This document shows positions 45,701-60,700 of a stretch of DNA of 64,000 nt, piece by piece. The first letter of the stretch is position 1. Each line of letters begins with the position of its first letter. The stretch comes from Siphonodentalium dalli (taxonomy: Eukaryota > Mollusca > Scaphopoda > Gadilida > Siphonodentaliidae), in contig CP136063.1 in the NCBI GenBank assembly GCA_032622095.1, positions 115,216,723-115,280,722 on the forward strand, read 5' to 3'. A program made the translations under genes and the position numbers. Below the pieces are notes generated by a model. It was not told where the DNA came from. It saw nothing but the letters and a program-made list of their open reading frames with translations, and made no database searches.

Positions 45701-48700
45701 TGGGATTCCGGGTGCTGCCAACTTTGGGAGCGACTCCCACACTTCTCTCTCTCGTTCTGTTACAGATAAAATTATCATAAATCTTTGGAAAATCATATTA
45801 ACTACAATAGTTAACTAATTATGGTAACTATCTTAAATCATGCCATGAATCTCTACATTGGCTATAATGCCAATAGAGATCATATTCCACCAGTACAAAA
45901 CCTTGAAACTTTTTTATGTTTTGACAGAGAACCTTATACAGGCGAAAAAATATTTTGGGAAATATATTTCTTAGTTATTATCTGTTCTTTAATAATATAC
46001 TTCACGGTTGATGAAGGTCCCAGCCCGAAATTTCACAATTTAAGTGACTTTGTGAGAGATTTTGCTTTGTGTCGCTTACAATTATAGAATTTCTTCTGGC
46101 TAATTAATTCAATGTTTCTTGCGATATCGGCTAACCAAAGTCACAGAAAAGCATGCGATTTTGAGTTGGGACATTCACCTACAGTGCAGTACAGTACTAA
46201 GGAACAGATAATATCATAAAATCTATTCCCAGCATTAGTGCTTCAACTTTATAAGGTTCCCTGTCAAAACTTCAAAAAGTTCCAAGGTTTTGTACTGGTG
46301 GAATATGATCTCTATGGGCATTAGCAAGAGTATATAGATTCATGGCATGATCTGTTATATTAGTTGAATTTAGGATACATGTGCCAGATCTGATAACACA
46401 AACAGACATCAAAATTTGACCAAATGTGGTGTGCAGCTTAGTCACTAGTACAATGTAAATGCACACATTTCCTTATAAAATAAAACTCGACCACACCTTC
46501 TCTGATGTTTACTTCTTGTTTATTCTATTACTTCTGTAGATATCGTCAATCACAGATTACCTAAATTGTCCAATATGCATGTGCCTAATGAACACGACCA
46601 TGGTGACATCATGTGGTCACCGATATTGTGAGAAATGTATCACAGAGTGGATCGACCGACAGCATAAATGCCCATGCTGCAATGGAGGTCTGCAGCGTAC
46701 CAACCTCATCCGAGATCATCAGTTTGACAATCTTGTTTGTATGTATATATATCTTAGGCCTCGATCACATGCATATGCTGCCAATTGTTTAGATATCAGG
46801 ATATACATTATTTGGATTAATAACCTGACACTGTGAAATGACACGATATGTGTCAATGCGTCATAATTATATTGTTTTGATAGACCTTCTCACTCATTTC
46901 CTCTAAAGTAAACCTTTACTTGATTGACTTATTGTGATATCAGTGACTTTCATTGAATCATCATTGTTGAACAGAATCATCTGATCGGGAATATAAATAT
47001 TGTGTCACCACAATGACGAGTTGTTTCATGACTTACCCTGAGGTATAGTGTGACAACTCTATTGTTATCGCTAAACCATTAATCATATTTTAAGTTACTC
47101 ATGTTAAGTGTGAAGTGTACCTTAGTTGGAAACATTTTGTGTAGTGTATTTCTAAATCAACTACAATACATTCATGCCTCATCCTCCTTGATGCCAATCA
47201 GATTTTGCATTTGCAATATTTATGTGTAAATCAATTTCATCAGCTACTAGTACTAGAATCAATTGTTATAAATCGAAAATGGCAAGCTTGAAGTTTCTAT
47301 CCCAACGGGGGCATTCGTATTGCGGCGTTAGAGGTGAAATTATTGGATCGTCGCAAGACGGACTACTGTGAAAGCATTTGCCAAAGCTCTCTGCACCTCA
47401 ATAACATTGTACTTTTTGTTTGATTGATTATTGATACTTTGTTCTTATTTTAATACATCAGTGAGTACCCAGGCAATATTTAAGCCAACTGAAAAATGTA
47501 GCATTCAAATAACATTGCTAAAAATTCACATACAATGTAGATTGTATTCCTCCAAAAGACCCATTGCCTGAAGTTTGCACAATTGTTAATATTTACTTAA
47601 TTTGGGGATGAATTAATTTTAAATAAACAAAAGCCAATGATTTCATCAACAGTAGCCACTGCATGTAATCCATACTTATAAGAATGACATTAAGTGTTAC
47701 CAATTTAGATTTGATTGAGAATATATGAGAATAACTTTGTTGAGTAATGTTTCTAATGACTGTGACCAAGATATCTAGACCACCCATGGAGAGAAGTCAT
47801 CTTTCTATATTTACACCACGGCTGCTAATTCTCAAAACTCCTTTATTTCAGCTACCATTGAAACTGAGAAAACAGTTGCAGAAGAAAAATATTTTGAGCA
47901 GCTCATTGAAGGGGCATCAGGTATGGATATGCTAAATACTGTAATGCCCAAAGTATATGACCCTTTAACCATGTGTGCAGCAGAATTATGGGAAATTTTT
48001 CAGTATTTAGTCGGAAATATGGCTTGTTGCCATTCATCGGAAAGCTCTCACCAAGAGCTTTCCGATGAATTGCAGCAAGCCCTATTTCCAACTAACTCCT
48101 GGAAAAAAATTCCCATAATTCTGCTGTGGTTTAGGGGTCAATAGTTGAGGAAATTATTGTAGAGGGAAGCATTTCAAGACTAAGTAGTCTGTTTCTCAGG
48201 GAACATGCCTCATCCCAGAAAAACTCAATTTCTTATATATTTATGACCTGCTATAAATAGAGGATCTACAATGAGTCCACAGTTTATAGCGGAATTTACA
48301 AAAGAGTCCAGTGAATTAGGTCTGGACTGAGCCTTTGGCGAGGTCCATACCTAATATTTACTGGACGAGTTTTGTCATTTCCGCTATAAACTGGGTACAA
48401 GTTGTAGATTCTATTTATTACATGATCCTAAACCTCGACAAAACGCACTTACATCAACAAATGGGACGCGAAACTAACATCGGCTTCTACAAGGCATGCG
48501 ATGATGTTTCACGTAATAATGCATTGTTTGCCTGCGTAAAGAAATAGTCCCAGATAAATAAAGTCTATTTGGTGTATTTAATGGCGTATATCTAATGACA
48601 TAACTTTTCAAACTCTTCATTCATTATAGTTTGTTGGAAAAATATTGGAAGCCATAGTATTTTGAGATGTAGCATAGGGAATGTAAACAGACGACAAACC

Positions 48701-51700
48701 GGAAGTCAAAGGTCACCTGGCACTATTTCCTGTTATTAAATGAACGTTTAAAGGAATTAGTCTGTCAAAAAAAAAAAAAAATTATCGTCATAATACTAAT
48801 AATATATGTCTAACAGACACATTTCGCCAAGAAAATTCAAAATCGAGCAGATAGTATTTTTATTATTATGATATTAAAAAAATCGCGGAAATATCCAAAG
48901 TCAGTCACGTGAGTGCGATCACATGACCACAACGCGGTCACATGACCGATCATCTGCATCGACGCTTACCGATGACAGCGGTGGGTGGAGCTTGAAATAA
49001 TTCCACCAATCGCGTAACGAGTTGATAAATTACGCTGGTTAATTAACTAAGTCTTTACGATAATTAGCGATTACGGAATAAAACTCTTTGAATTTTGAAC
49101 TGGATTTGCTAGAATGTTGGATTATATAACGAATAATGATGGCTAAAATGCACTTTGAGGCGATAAAAGTTGTTTGAAATGAGATTAATTTATGCAGAAA
49201 TGCAATGAACGAGCGGAATTTCGTGCGAAACTAATTTAACTGTTTCTGAAATAATACAAGTTACGCCATATACCGGTACTTCATTATTCGTTGTATGGTA
49301 CCAATTTCGGAAGCTAGTTTACACACTAATGTCATCCCGTTGTGCGCTATATGCGTACAATTAAATACAAATGGGGTGTGATTAAAAAGGTGGTGGTTAT
49401 TGTACTAGTACATGTATCATGATGGCTTATATTCGTCATAATAATGTTCCTGTCTGTTTCTTCACATGAAACATTTTGTGTGGAGAAGTGCACGACTGTG
49501 AACAGCTTGCTAAAATCCTTCAAGTCAAGATCGATAAATGAGTAAACAAAATAATTCACTCGAATACACAACAGACTGTTGAAACTACAATAATTATTAG
49601 TTAGGCTGCAGTTTGGCATAACAACATTTTTTTTTAATTGAAGGCTAGCCTGGCATTATTTTTCAGTTTGTGTTTGTTGTTCGTTTTATTTTACGTTTTG
49701 ATGGCACATATTGAATTTCTTGAGAGGATTTTTTTGAATTGTTAGCATAGAAAAAATCCAATGATTGCCTCAAATAAAGAGCGTCCATGTTTTCGTTGCG
49801 GTGTAGACAATAAAGAGCGTTCTCAATTATGAACGTGCTCTATTTCGATATGTCATGGGTGATTTTGTATGTGGTATTGTGACAACTAAATACAAAGAGC
49901 GTCCATGCTTCCGTCTCCCAAAAGCGGTAGACAATAAAGAGCGTTCTGAATTATGCACTGTGTTGTCTTTTTGGAGGTACTAAATAATGGATCGCTAGCC
50001 CGCCCACAACTGAACACACTACATCTACTAGGCATCTTGGAATATGTGGAGATGACAGATACTCGGGATATTTATATCGAAAGTAAAACAACAAACAAAC
50101 ACTAAACAAAAGCACCTAAATAGAGTTAACATTATTCAGCCCAGTGTTTATATTAATTTGAGCGCTTCTTATATATGTATGACCAGAGAGATAATGTTCT
50201 TTCTATTCACTTTGTGGCATTTTAGAGTGCAAACAAGTTGAATAGTCACTGAGTGATTACAAATCACCGAGTGAATACGCGAGACAATCAAAGCACTAAT
50301 TACTGCCATCTATTCACCAAAGCAGACACGTGCCGGCATGTTATTAATGGCTACAAAAACAACAACCATTCTAGGCGCTATTAATTACTTTATTCACATA
50401 GTTATTGTCTTCTATTCCAGGTAAACGGCCAAAGCGTAACGTAATCTATACACCACACGCGCACATACAACTCCGCATTTTAGTATCGGCTGACTTACGA
50501 TTACGTCATCGTAGTCAGCATAATAAACCTCGGCTCCGAATCTGTGTTTTTACTTTGCTCCCCACAAGTACGTCACTCGTAGTTTAGTCACGGAAATCTC
50601 CGAATACCGGTGGTGGTATTATTTATTTATTTGACGGGTTATTTATTATGCGATCGGAATGGGACTTGGATCATTTTAATCACAACAGGGAGGGCTTTCC
50701 GATTGCGTTTTGTAGTTTCTAGACCGAATAAATCCTTTAATATCACAATTTATAGAATGGGTTTATTGAATGGAATAAGTGTAGGATCATGTAATAAATA
50801 TGTGTTATATACACAATGTGTTTGTAACGATTCATGTATCGTGACGAGGCAAGATTTCGTGGCCATATAGCGACGAGGCGACCTTGACACATTTATCTAC
50901 CATTGGTGTGACAGAATCGACCGCACAAATTACATTTCAGGAGTTTCTTAAATGCCAAAACTGTTGAATTTGTGTCCGATGATTTGCTTTCTTGAGTAAA
51001 TTCTCCCAACCTGCAAAGGTATCTGTGTCACGCGATTAGCTCGCTTTGCTAAATTCTCACAACCTGCCTGTTCACGCGAATATGCCTAACGCAAATGTAT
51101 TCAATGGACACAATTTCTTACACTTATAATACATACTGAACACATACATATTAGTTCCCTTGTAATATGTTATACCATAATACCCGTGATAGTTACCCGG
51201 TAGGCAATCAAATAATGTTAAAACATTGGAACTATTTGTTTATAGTACGCAAGAATATACGTTGGAATGTCGTTTTGATTTTTCACGCGATTGACGTGAC
51301 GTGACATCAGTTCATTCAAGATTTTGATCAGTCAACGTTGTCATGAGCGCCTTGTATCGCAACTGCAGTAACGATACGGATGCTTTTATCGCCCATTCGT
51401 TATCGCCCATTGTATCAGGGAATTTTATAGGAAATGGTAGATAAATAAATATATCAGCCTTGCACCATAGATATAATCACTTTGAATATAAGGTTGATGG
51501 CTGTGCTCATTTAGATGCCGATGTTAGATCGAATTTCACAGATGAACTTTAAGATTATTAAAGTGCTGTTGCAAAGCATTGATAGCCCACATAATGATTG
51601 AAGCTCCTAATATCATATTTTATCATCCATCCCTTTACTGACATTATTTCTGATTGGGCAAAAGCCATCATATGATAATCCGATGGATTTAGGCAGATGT

Positions 51701-54700
51701 TTTCACTTCGAATTGAGTTTTTTTCACTTTCGTGTTTACTGTTCCAATTTTCAAATGATTTCTGAGGATCAAATACAGGATTTTATAGACTATCAAGTGC
51801 CAACCAATACTAAAAACAAACACAAAAGTGACATTGGACTATTCAGTATTATACCATAATTTTATTCCCAAAATTTGGATAAACATACAGACGGATAATA
51901 AAAATGTCATTATACAATGTTGTGTACAGTATGTGTTTTCTGGAAACTTTCTGATATTCTGACAGGGAACTTTATAACCTTGAAAAAACAATACTGGTAA
52001 ATTTATTTCTTGAATTTGCATTGCTTACAATTGTGGAATTTTCACTGGGCAATCAATTGAATGTTTATTGCAAAATCGGCTCATCGCTTAAATCGTACAA
52101 TCTCGAGTTGGTACCACCTCTACTGTGAAGCAGATTATTGAGGAACGAGTATTAATTAAGAAATATGTTCCTTGTGTTGTCTGTTCAAGTTATAATATTC
52201 CCTGTCAGAACAGCTAGGTCAGAATAACAAAATGTTACCAGGTTTGAATGGGTGGATTATGATCTCTACGGGTGTAGCCAGAGTACATATTCCTGGCATG
52301 ATCTATCACTCAACCAGTTATAAGAGTATATATTGGAATGGTCTATTATTCATCTGGAGGGATATTCAGTAAATATATGCAGACACCAGCCAGAAGAGAT
52401 AAGTTCATCAAACAGCCTTTTGTTGAACTTAATTATCTGATTCTGAATGTTTCCTAAGGGAACTACTCATCAATGAGTATTCATTAACCCTTCCATAACT
52501 GGAGTTTCCTGAAATTTTTGCAAAAACCCTGTGCCAATGCATTCTCTTATATATGCGAGTCTCCCATAGAGAGCCTCACATATATAAGAGAATACATTGG
52601 CCTAAAAATATTTACCATGACCTTGTAAGCCAGTGCAATTTCTTATGTATGCGAGGCTCCCTGTGGGAGACTCGAATATATATAAGAGAATGCACTGGCA
52701 CAGGATCTTTAATGGTTCACAAGCGCAGCTCCCGTCATGAAAGGGTTAATTTACCATTTGTTTCTATTTGAAGGGAAAGAGGAGAGTGGAAGAGAAGTCA
52801 AGCAACTGTCAGCAATAGAGAATGTAGTAAAAAGTATTTATCAGTTTAATCATTTATTATATATTTCTGTTGTCAAATACAGTGATGCCCTAAATAATCG
52901 ACTCCTTAACTACAGCAGAATTATGGGTAATTTTTCAGGATTTAGTCAGAAATATGGCTTGTTGCCATTCATCGGAAAGCTCTTAGTGAGATCTTTCCGA
53001 TGAATGGCAACAAGCCATATTTCCGACTAAATCCTGAATAATTACCCATAATTCTGCTGTAGTTAAGGAGTTGATTATTTAGGGAATTACTGTAGTTGTT
53101 TGCTACAGGGCCCCCGGTGGTTCAGATGGTAATGTGTATGGCACATTAGGCTAGCATAAGCCATCAATCAATGGCAAAGCTGGTTTTAATCTATGATAAG
53201 TGATGATTTGTGGTCAACTCACAGGGACGGTAACCTGATTCTGGTATCAAATAAAATTCAGTTTTCCGGGGTCAGTCATTTCTGCATGCAAGTGAAGTGA
53301 TTTCCTGGTGAAACTACCCTCTAGCTGTGGCTCAGTTGTTTCTCTTTATAGTCAGCACAATTCTCTAACTGTTCTGTCCAGTGAATCAACCAAAACTGCA
53401 GTTATAGCGGAACTGGTCACATGTTCGTTGTCCAAAAATAGCATCAGCTGCATTAGCGAAATTCACTTCCTGGTTTTGACACCTTTGTTGATTTGACACA
53501 TTAAACCAATACAAATAATTTATTTACGCATTGAATGCATAATATAATTCACAATATTGATAAGGAAAACAATTAAATAATGGTTGAGTAATCGTGTCCA
53601 AAAATGGTCACATAATTAGGGTGAAATTTTCTCGAGTGTAATTTCTTCAATTAATTTTCTGTTTTTAGATACAGTCCTTTATTTTTTATATATATTCTCT
53701 TCAAAATCATTATATTGATGGTGGGAATTCAGATTTAGTTATCCAAAACCATTCTTATAACTTTATTTACAAATTGATTGGTCACAGGATGGTAAATGCA
53801 TGAGGATAAACATCGTTCATATCATTGAAAAACAATTCCCAATCAGTTATTGAAACATGAATTTAATGGGCACATCTATATAGCACAGCGGGTTAGCATC
53901 ACCAAATTTACCCTCTGGAGACCTCATTCTGCTTAGGCCTCATCTTCTGGGAAGTATCAAAAGTATCAAATTAACATTGTTTTTAGTTATGTTTTCCCAT
54001 CTGGGAAGTTCTATATCCCCTAATTTGCAGAAGGTAAAATCCATAATCAAGGTGCCCAATGGCACTTCAATCTGGCCTAGATCTACCATAGCAGTTGAGG
54101 GCCTAAGCAGAATGAGGTCCCCAGAGGGTGAATTTAGTGATGCTAGCCCGCTATGCGGGATAGCGTCACTAAATTCGCCCTCTGGGGACCTCATTCTGCA
54201 AATGACAGACACGCTATTTGCAGGCTTGCCTCCTGTAGGATTGTGCGGAATGGAACATGTCCATTACATGTTCCGCCGTGGTTGACTGAGAAAATAAGGT
54301 GTCCATCACAGAATTGTGCTGTCCATCAGGTGAATCAACTGGGCCCCAGTGCGCTCTTCCCTCCACATTTAAAACTGACATTGTGACATGGCCCAGCAGC
54401 TGAAACTATGATAAACCATTTTTCTGCTATGCAGAACAAACAAATACATAGACATTTCCAATGCAACTCATCTGGTACATACATTTATATGCATGCATCT
54501 CAGTAGTCAATGGGTAATATATTTTATCTAAGGTATCCCATAATATAATTTCTTCAAACCTTATCGGCAATTAGACAGAGGTAGGGACTGATGGAATGTG
54601 CTTGGTGACCAAACAGATTAAATGTAAATTCAGTTAAAATTTGAAAACCATTCCTTTTAGATATCTGATACCATGTTGAGTAAAATATCTTTATATCTAC

Positions 54701-57700
54701 CTGTCTGTTTTCTTTAGAATATCTCAAAGAGAACCTACTATCCCACGAAAATTATTTCCAGGTGAGATATAAGCTTACAATATTATTATGTTTCACCCTC
54801 TGGTTAATCCATGTGTCCTGTATGTGCTATTATTATTCTAATTATATTGATATGTGAGCTTATTGTATTGGTCAGGGACAGTTCTCAAGTTTGAATATGG
54901 GTGTGAACTGCCTATTTTATTAGATCTTGTCAACATTTCTAGAAGATAACTTATTAGTTATTCCATTGTTTCAAATTTGGTACATGTACTAATCACTCAC
55001 TATACAAATGAAATGTGCCCCATATACAACCCACATGAATATGCATCTCTTGTTCATATCATGGTTTGGTTTGATAATTATGCCCTTTTTCAACTTCACG
55101 GATTATTTTGAATTTGACACCAAGATTATAGTTATTTCTACTTAGAATATACAATTTTCTTGTTCCATTAAAAAGTCTGTAATGCAAAACACCTTTCTTG
55201 AAATGTGGATGTCCGAAAAAGGCCACCTTTTCATTGGAAGTGAGGCCATGTGACCATTTGTTATATTTGTCATTAATCACAAGTTTTTTTTTATCTCTTT
55301 GAAATCAGAATTTGAAGAGGGAATTCCACCAAAAAGAAATTCAGCTCAAACAGTCCAATGAGACAGAGCTACAGGAGCTTAACACACTTGGGCTATCACA
55401 AGAAGGTATGAGCTGGGAAAATTATACTGTCTGGGCTAAATTGGTCATTGTCATTGGAAAACAAGTGTCTTACTTACGATAAGCAAATGAGTGTCTTAGA
55501 TATAATGAAGATGAAGGGCCAGTTTTAGTGTGAGAAACAATTAATGATTAGTACAAATACCATACAATGTCATGGAATTTTATTATACCCCCCGCAACGA
55601 AGTTAGGGGGGGGTATACTGGAGTCAGCTTGTCCGTCCGTCTGTCGTCTGTCGGCGTCGTCCGTCGTCCGTCCGTGGACACAAATTTGTCCGGAGTTTTT
55701 CTCAGTCGTTTTTTGATCAATTTCCGTGAAACTTGGCACAGACATCAACCACCATGGGAACCTGTGCACCTGCGATTATGACGTCTGTTGGACTTTTTTT
55801 AGTGGAGTTATCCCCCCTTTTTCGACTTAGAAAATTTTCACAACATGTATACTTTTGTCCGAGCTTTTATTCCTACATTTTTCAGTCAATTTTTTTAAAA
55901 CGTGGCACAGATATTTAGTACCATGGGAACTTGTGCACTTGCGATTATGACGTCTGTCCGACATTTTATGGTGGAGTTATCCCCCTTTTTTTATTTAGAA
56001 ACGTTTTTTGCAACATTCATAATTTTGTCCGAGCTTTTATTCCTACATTTTTCGGTCAATGTTTTTTAATCTTGGCACTGATATTTAGTACCATGGGAAC
56101 CTGTGCACCTGCGATTATGACGTCTGTCCGACATTTTTTGGTGGAGTTATTCCCCTTTTACAACTTAGAAATTTTTTCGCAACATACATAATTTTGTCCA
56201 AGCTTTTATTCCTACATTTTTCGGTCAGTAGGTTTAAGATTAGGGTTATACACCTGCAATGGGAACTGTTATTTTATTATTTTAACTAAATGTTTACTGA
56301 CATGTGAAACATCTTAGTATTTTTAAAACAGGGGGGTATCCGTAGTCCCATTGGGACAGTCACACCTCTAGTTCAAACTGGATTCCATATGGTCAATAAC
56401 CAACAATTTGTTTGACTAAAAATTATTTTGATTATTTAACATGTATTTACTTAAACTGGGTTCAGTTTTCAGATTCTGGATGGAGGTTGACCATTACGAT
56501 GACTATGTTCTCTTTAAAACCATGATTTGCCATTTGAGAAGAAATGGGCAAATTACACAAATGACTACTTTTGATAAAGTAGAACAATGCTGTCTTTAGT
56601 TATGTGTGCTGGCTATTGATTTATTAGTTTGATAATGTTGATTTGTTTACGGAAAATTAAGTTTCAAAACAAATTGGTATGGCTTTCAATGCTGAAATTG
56701 CACCATCTTAATTAATGTACTGACATTTGCAAACTTTCAAAACTCTGACTGATTGAACCAGTCATTAAGTATGTGTAACTACATACATGTACATGTATTA
56801 CTTATCTTTTCAAGAATCTAACTAAGGTATACCGTATTCTGTTTTAGAGCTTCTTCTCCAGACAGCAGATCTGAATTGCAGTCTAACACAGAAATTAGAC
56901 AGCATACGCAGAGAGTTTGAATCATGTGTACAAATGGTGGCAGATGCATTTGACAAGTATGTGTTGCAGGCCTCAAAATATGGTGCTGGTAATTTGCTAA
57001 ATGAGGTCCCCAGCGGTCCTACTAAACAACGAACACAAACGAACATAAACGAACACAGGTCCAAAAAGCGGAATAGAAGGGTGAAATTGGGTTTGTGGAC
57101 GCGTGGGGGTCAATTCTATGTGTATGTGGTGTTATTTCCAACTTTGATGACTTATTTTTTGAGTTATTAGCATTATTTTAATACAAAGCTACTAAACAAC
57201 GAACACAAACGAACATAACATTGGCCGTATAGCACTATAAGCCGTTAATCAAGGTGTTAATTAACTACCACTTACTCTATACGGCTTATATTGGTCTCTT
57301 TGTTAATTACACATCACTCAGAATAACTGAGTTGTTTTGACGCCTGTCAGCCTTTATCTGGGCTTGGGACCAGAAGACTTCGTGGAAGTCATAGTACTGT
57401 CGGTGAAGCATTGGACCTAGAACAAATTGTTGACAAGCTGTTTTTTGGTGTCATTTTGTTGGATAGAATCTGCGGAACAACATATATAAAATCCGTTTTG
57501 GGGGAAAAAAATTTGAGCATTTTGAAAAAAAAAGTCCTATTTGTAGTTCTTTTGTATGATTTTCCGTTAGAAAATGGTAAAATTGGACAATTTTCACTAA
57601 ATTTCACCAGATCGTTTCCATTTATAATAAATTTGGTTTAAACGGCCATTTGTGCCAACATATACCATTTTAAATCAATGTTTGATAATTATGAGTTATA

Positions 57701-60700
57701 TCACAAAGACTGGGAATTTGGACCTTTCAGTGTCCCTCAAATTCGAAATAGATGTACAAAATTTCGAAGAAAAATCTATTATTATTTTAATGCCCATAAG
57801 TGCCCGCTTTAGCAGAAATGAGGCCATCACTTCCCAACATCGACAAAATGGCTAAAATTGGGCAATTTTCGCAAAAGTTCACCAGATTGTTTCCATTTAG
57901 ACGAAATTTGTTTATGTAATGGATAGCACCACATAAATGATGTCGGATCATAATCCGATAATAATGAGCTATATGTCGATAATTGTTCCCTACAATATCC
58001 CAAAATGGCCGCGAAAAGTTCGATCGAAAGTCAAAATTTTTAATTTTGTCATTGATTTGTAACTAAATCTTCTCATATCTGATATAATTTGATGGGTGTC
58101 CAAAGCAACCAAACTAGTATCGAAATACATCCCATGAGTGTCCAAAAAACTTAACGAATTTCAGCGGATTTTGGATATATTCCCAAGATTCTGCCCGACA
58201 AAAGGACATAAAAAATACCTTGTCAACAATTTGTTCTAGGTTCACCTCAAAATCGAGTCTCAACGACCAGACTATCAGGAGGATTTAAAGTTATAATTTT
58301 GTGGGGGGAAAAAAGTAGGCACGGGCTCAGGTCGCTGGCGCGATTTATTATGTAAATGTATCTTTGGAATTCGCTAACGAGTTTAACATTTTGTCATTGA
58401 TACATGAATGAGTATGATAAGTACTGCTAATTATTTTTCAACATGACGCACTTTGATCGAACAAGCGTCGCGCAATCTCAGATTTTTTCTGTAAGCTATA
58501 AGCACTCGTTTGTCGAGAATCTATTGCAATTGAGAGTTTAATTCTGTGCAATTACGTTTGAAATAAGATTTTACGTAATAAATCGCGCCAACGACCTGAA
58601 CCCATGCCTACTTACTTTTTTTCTTTAAAAAATTTGACTTAAAATCCGCCCCCAAGCCCAGAAAAAGACTGAGGGAGTTAAACAAAGTCAAAACAATTCA
58701 GTAATGTGTAAACAAAGAGACAGAGTATAAGCCGTATAGAGTAAGTGGTAGTTAATTAACACCTTAATTAATGCCGTATAGTGCTATACGGCCAATGTTA
58801 TGTTCGTTTGTGTTCGTTGTTTAGTAACTTTTTATTCAAATAATGCTAATAACTCAAAAAATAAGTCATCACAGTTTGAAATAATACCACATACACATAG
58901 AATTGAACCCCACGCGTCCACAAACCCAATTTCACCCTTCTATTCCACTTTTTGGACCTGTGTTCGTTTATGTTCGTTTGTGTTCGTTTGTGTTCGTTGT
59001 TTAGTAGGACCCCTCCCCAGAAGGAGAATTTAGTGATGCTACTCTACACAGCGGATTGGCATCACCAAATTCATCGTCTGAGAACCTCATTCTGCATGGC
59101 CTCATCTACTACTGGGAGCCCTAGACATCGATATAAATTCCCAGATGGTAAAGATGGTGATGTGCACCAATTGGGCACCTTGATTATGCATTGTGCCATC
59201 CTCCAACTTTGTGAATATAGAGAACCTAAATTAAAGAAGAAAATAAACTTTCCAAAGAAGTTTCTAAGGAAACTAAATAACTTGTTAATTTGATAATGAA
59301 GATACTTTCTAGAGAAGATGAGGCCTAAGCAGAATGAGGTTCACAGAGGATGAATTTAGTGATACTAGCCCACTGTGTGGGTTAGTTTCACTAAATTCAC
59401 CCTCTGGGGACCTCATTCTGCAAATGACCTGCACCATATTTTGAGGCCTGATGTGTTGAATATTAATCTCAGGCTCATTATACATATATATGTGATATGC
59501 CTTGTAGTTGTGCTGAATTTTGTTGTTGTCTCATGATTTTGGGAACTATAATTTACGAAGGTTTGCAAAATGGGTATTTGCTATCCAGGTTCACTGAAGC
59601 TGGTACTAAATACAAACAGTAGTATCCCATCAGATTCGTCAAGAGACTTCTCTCTTATGTGAGATTTCACATTTTTATATCTATCCACTCGATTGACATG
59701 AACTCATTTTGAAAGTGAAATAATGATACTTTTTATTCACAGACATATATCACAGAACATTCCAAAATTAGATATTTTACCCATCACGACAACTATATAC
59801 CTGATCGAGAAAAACATCGCTATCAAAGATGTTGTGCTAAAAGTTTCTGACAGGTATGTCCACTGATAAAATTACATGTGTTGTCTATATTAACCACTCG
59901 TTTATACTTCTGCAGTCAAGCAAACGGAACTAACATTAGTATTTTTATTTTTGGATATAATATGATAATACACAACTAGTATATGCTTTGAATATCTTAA
60001 TATGTAATTTCATTTATTACATGCCTGTTCTAGAAAAACACAGTTTCGTTGTTGTAGGGCATATCATCTTTTTCAAGTGATTCCACTCAAGTTGATGATT
60101 TCCTCGATCATGAAACCAGAACTTTAAATAAAAGCATCATTATCACACATGAAAAAACAAGCCCTGTCTGTTTTCTGAATAAACTTTGTAAATCTTTATG
60201 TTCAATTAATGGATTCTAGAATGGGTGCCATGTATTAACCCTTTACCCAACAGAACGGCCCTGTGCCAATGCATTCTCTTATATATGCGAGTTGACCATA
60301 GGTCGCCTCGCATATATAAGAGAATGCATTGGCTTAACACATATTAAAAATGATAAAATTGTCAAAGTATGTAGAAAAATATTATAAAAATTGTTAAAAA
60401 ATGTAAGAAAAAAATATAAAATTGTTAAAAAATGTAAGACAAAATGGTAAAAAGTGTTAAAAAAGAATTTTGTTAGGCCAATGCATTCTCTTATATATGC
60501 GAGGCGACCTATGGTCGACTCGCATATATAAGAGAATGCATTGGAACAGGGCATAACTGTAACCATCACAATGTGGTCAATGAACCAGTTCCAATGATAT
60601 CCATATTTGTATGGTGTTATTGAGACAGACCGAAGATATTTTAGACTGTTGAAGCTTTATTTGGGCGTTTGGGCATCATGTGTGGATGGGCTATTGGCAC

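Noticed and set aside
35526-53003. ORFs ending SGFSRKYGLLPFIGKL at 35.7, 38.2 and 52.9 kb
   Set aside because: The shared peptide is the TA-flanked palindromic MITE translated, not a protein family.
55572-56191. Repeated MGTCAPAIMTSV peptides
   Set aside because: These are the 170-bp Helitron-like repeats in translation.
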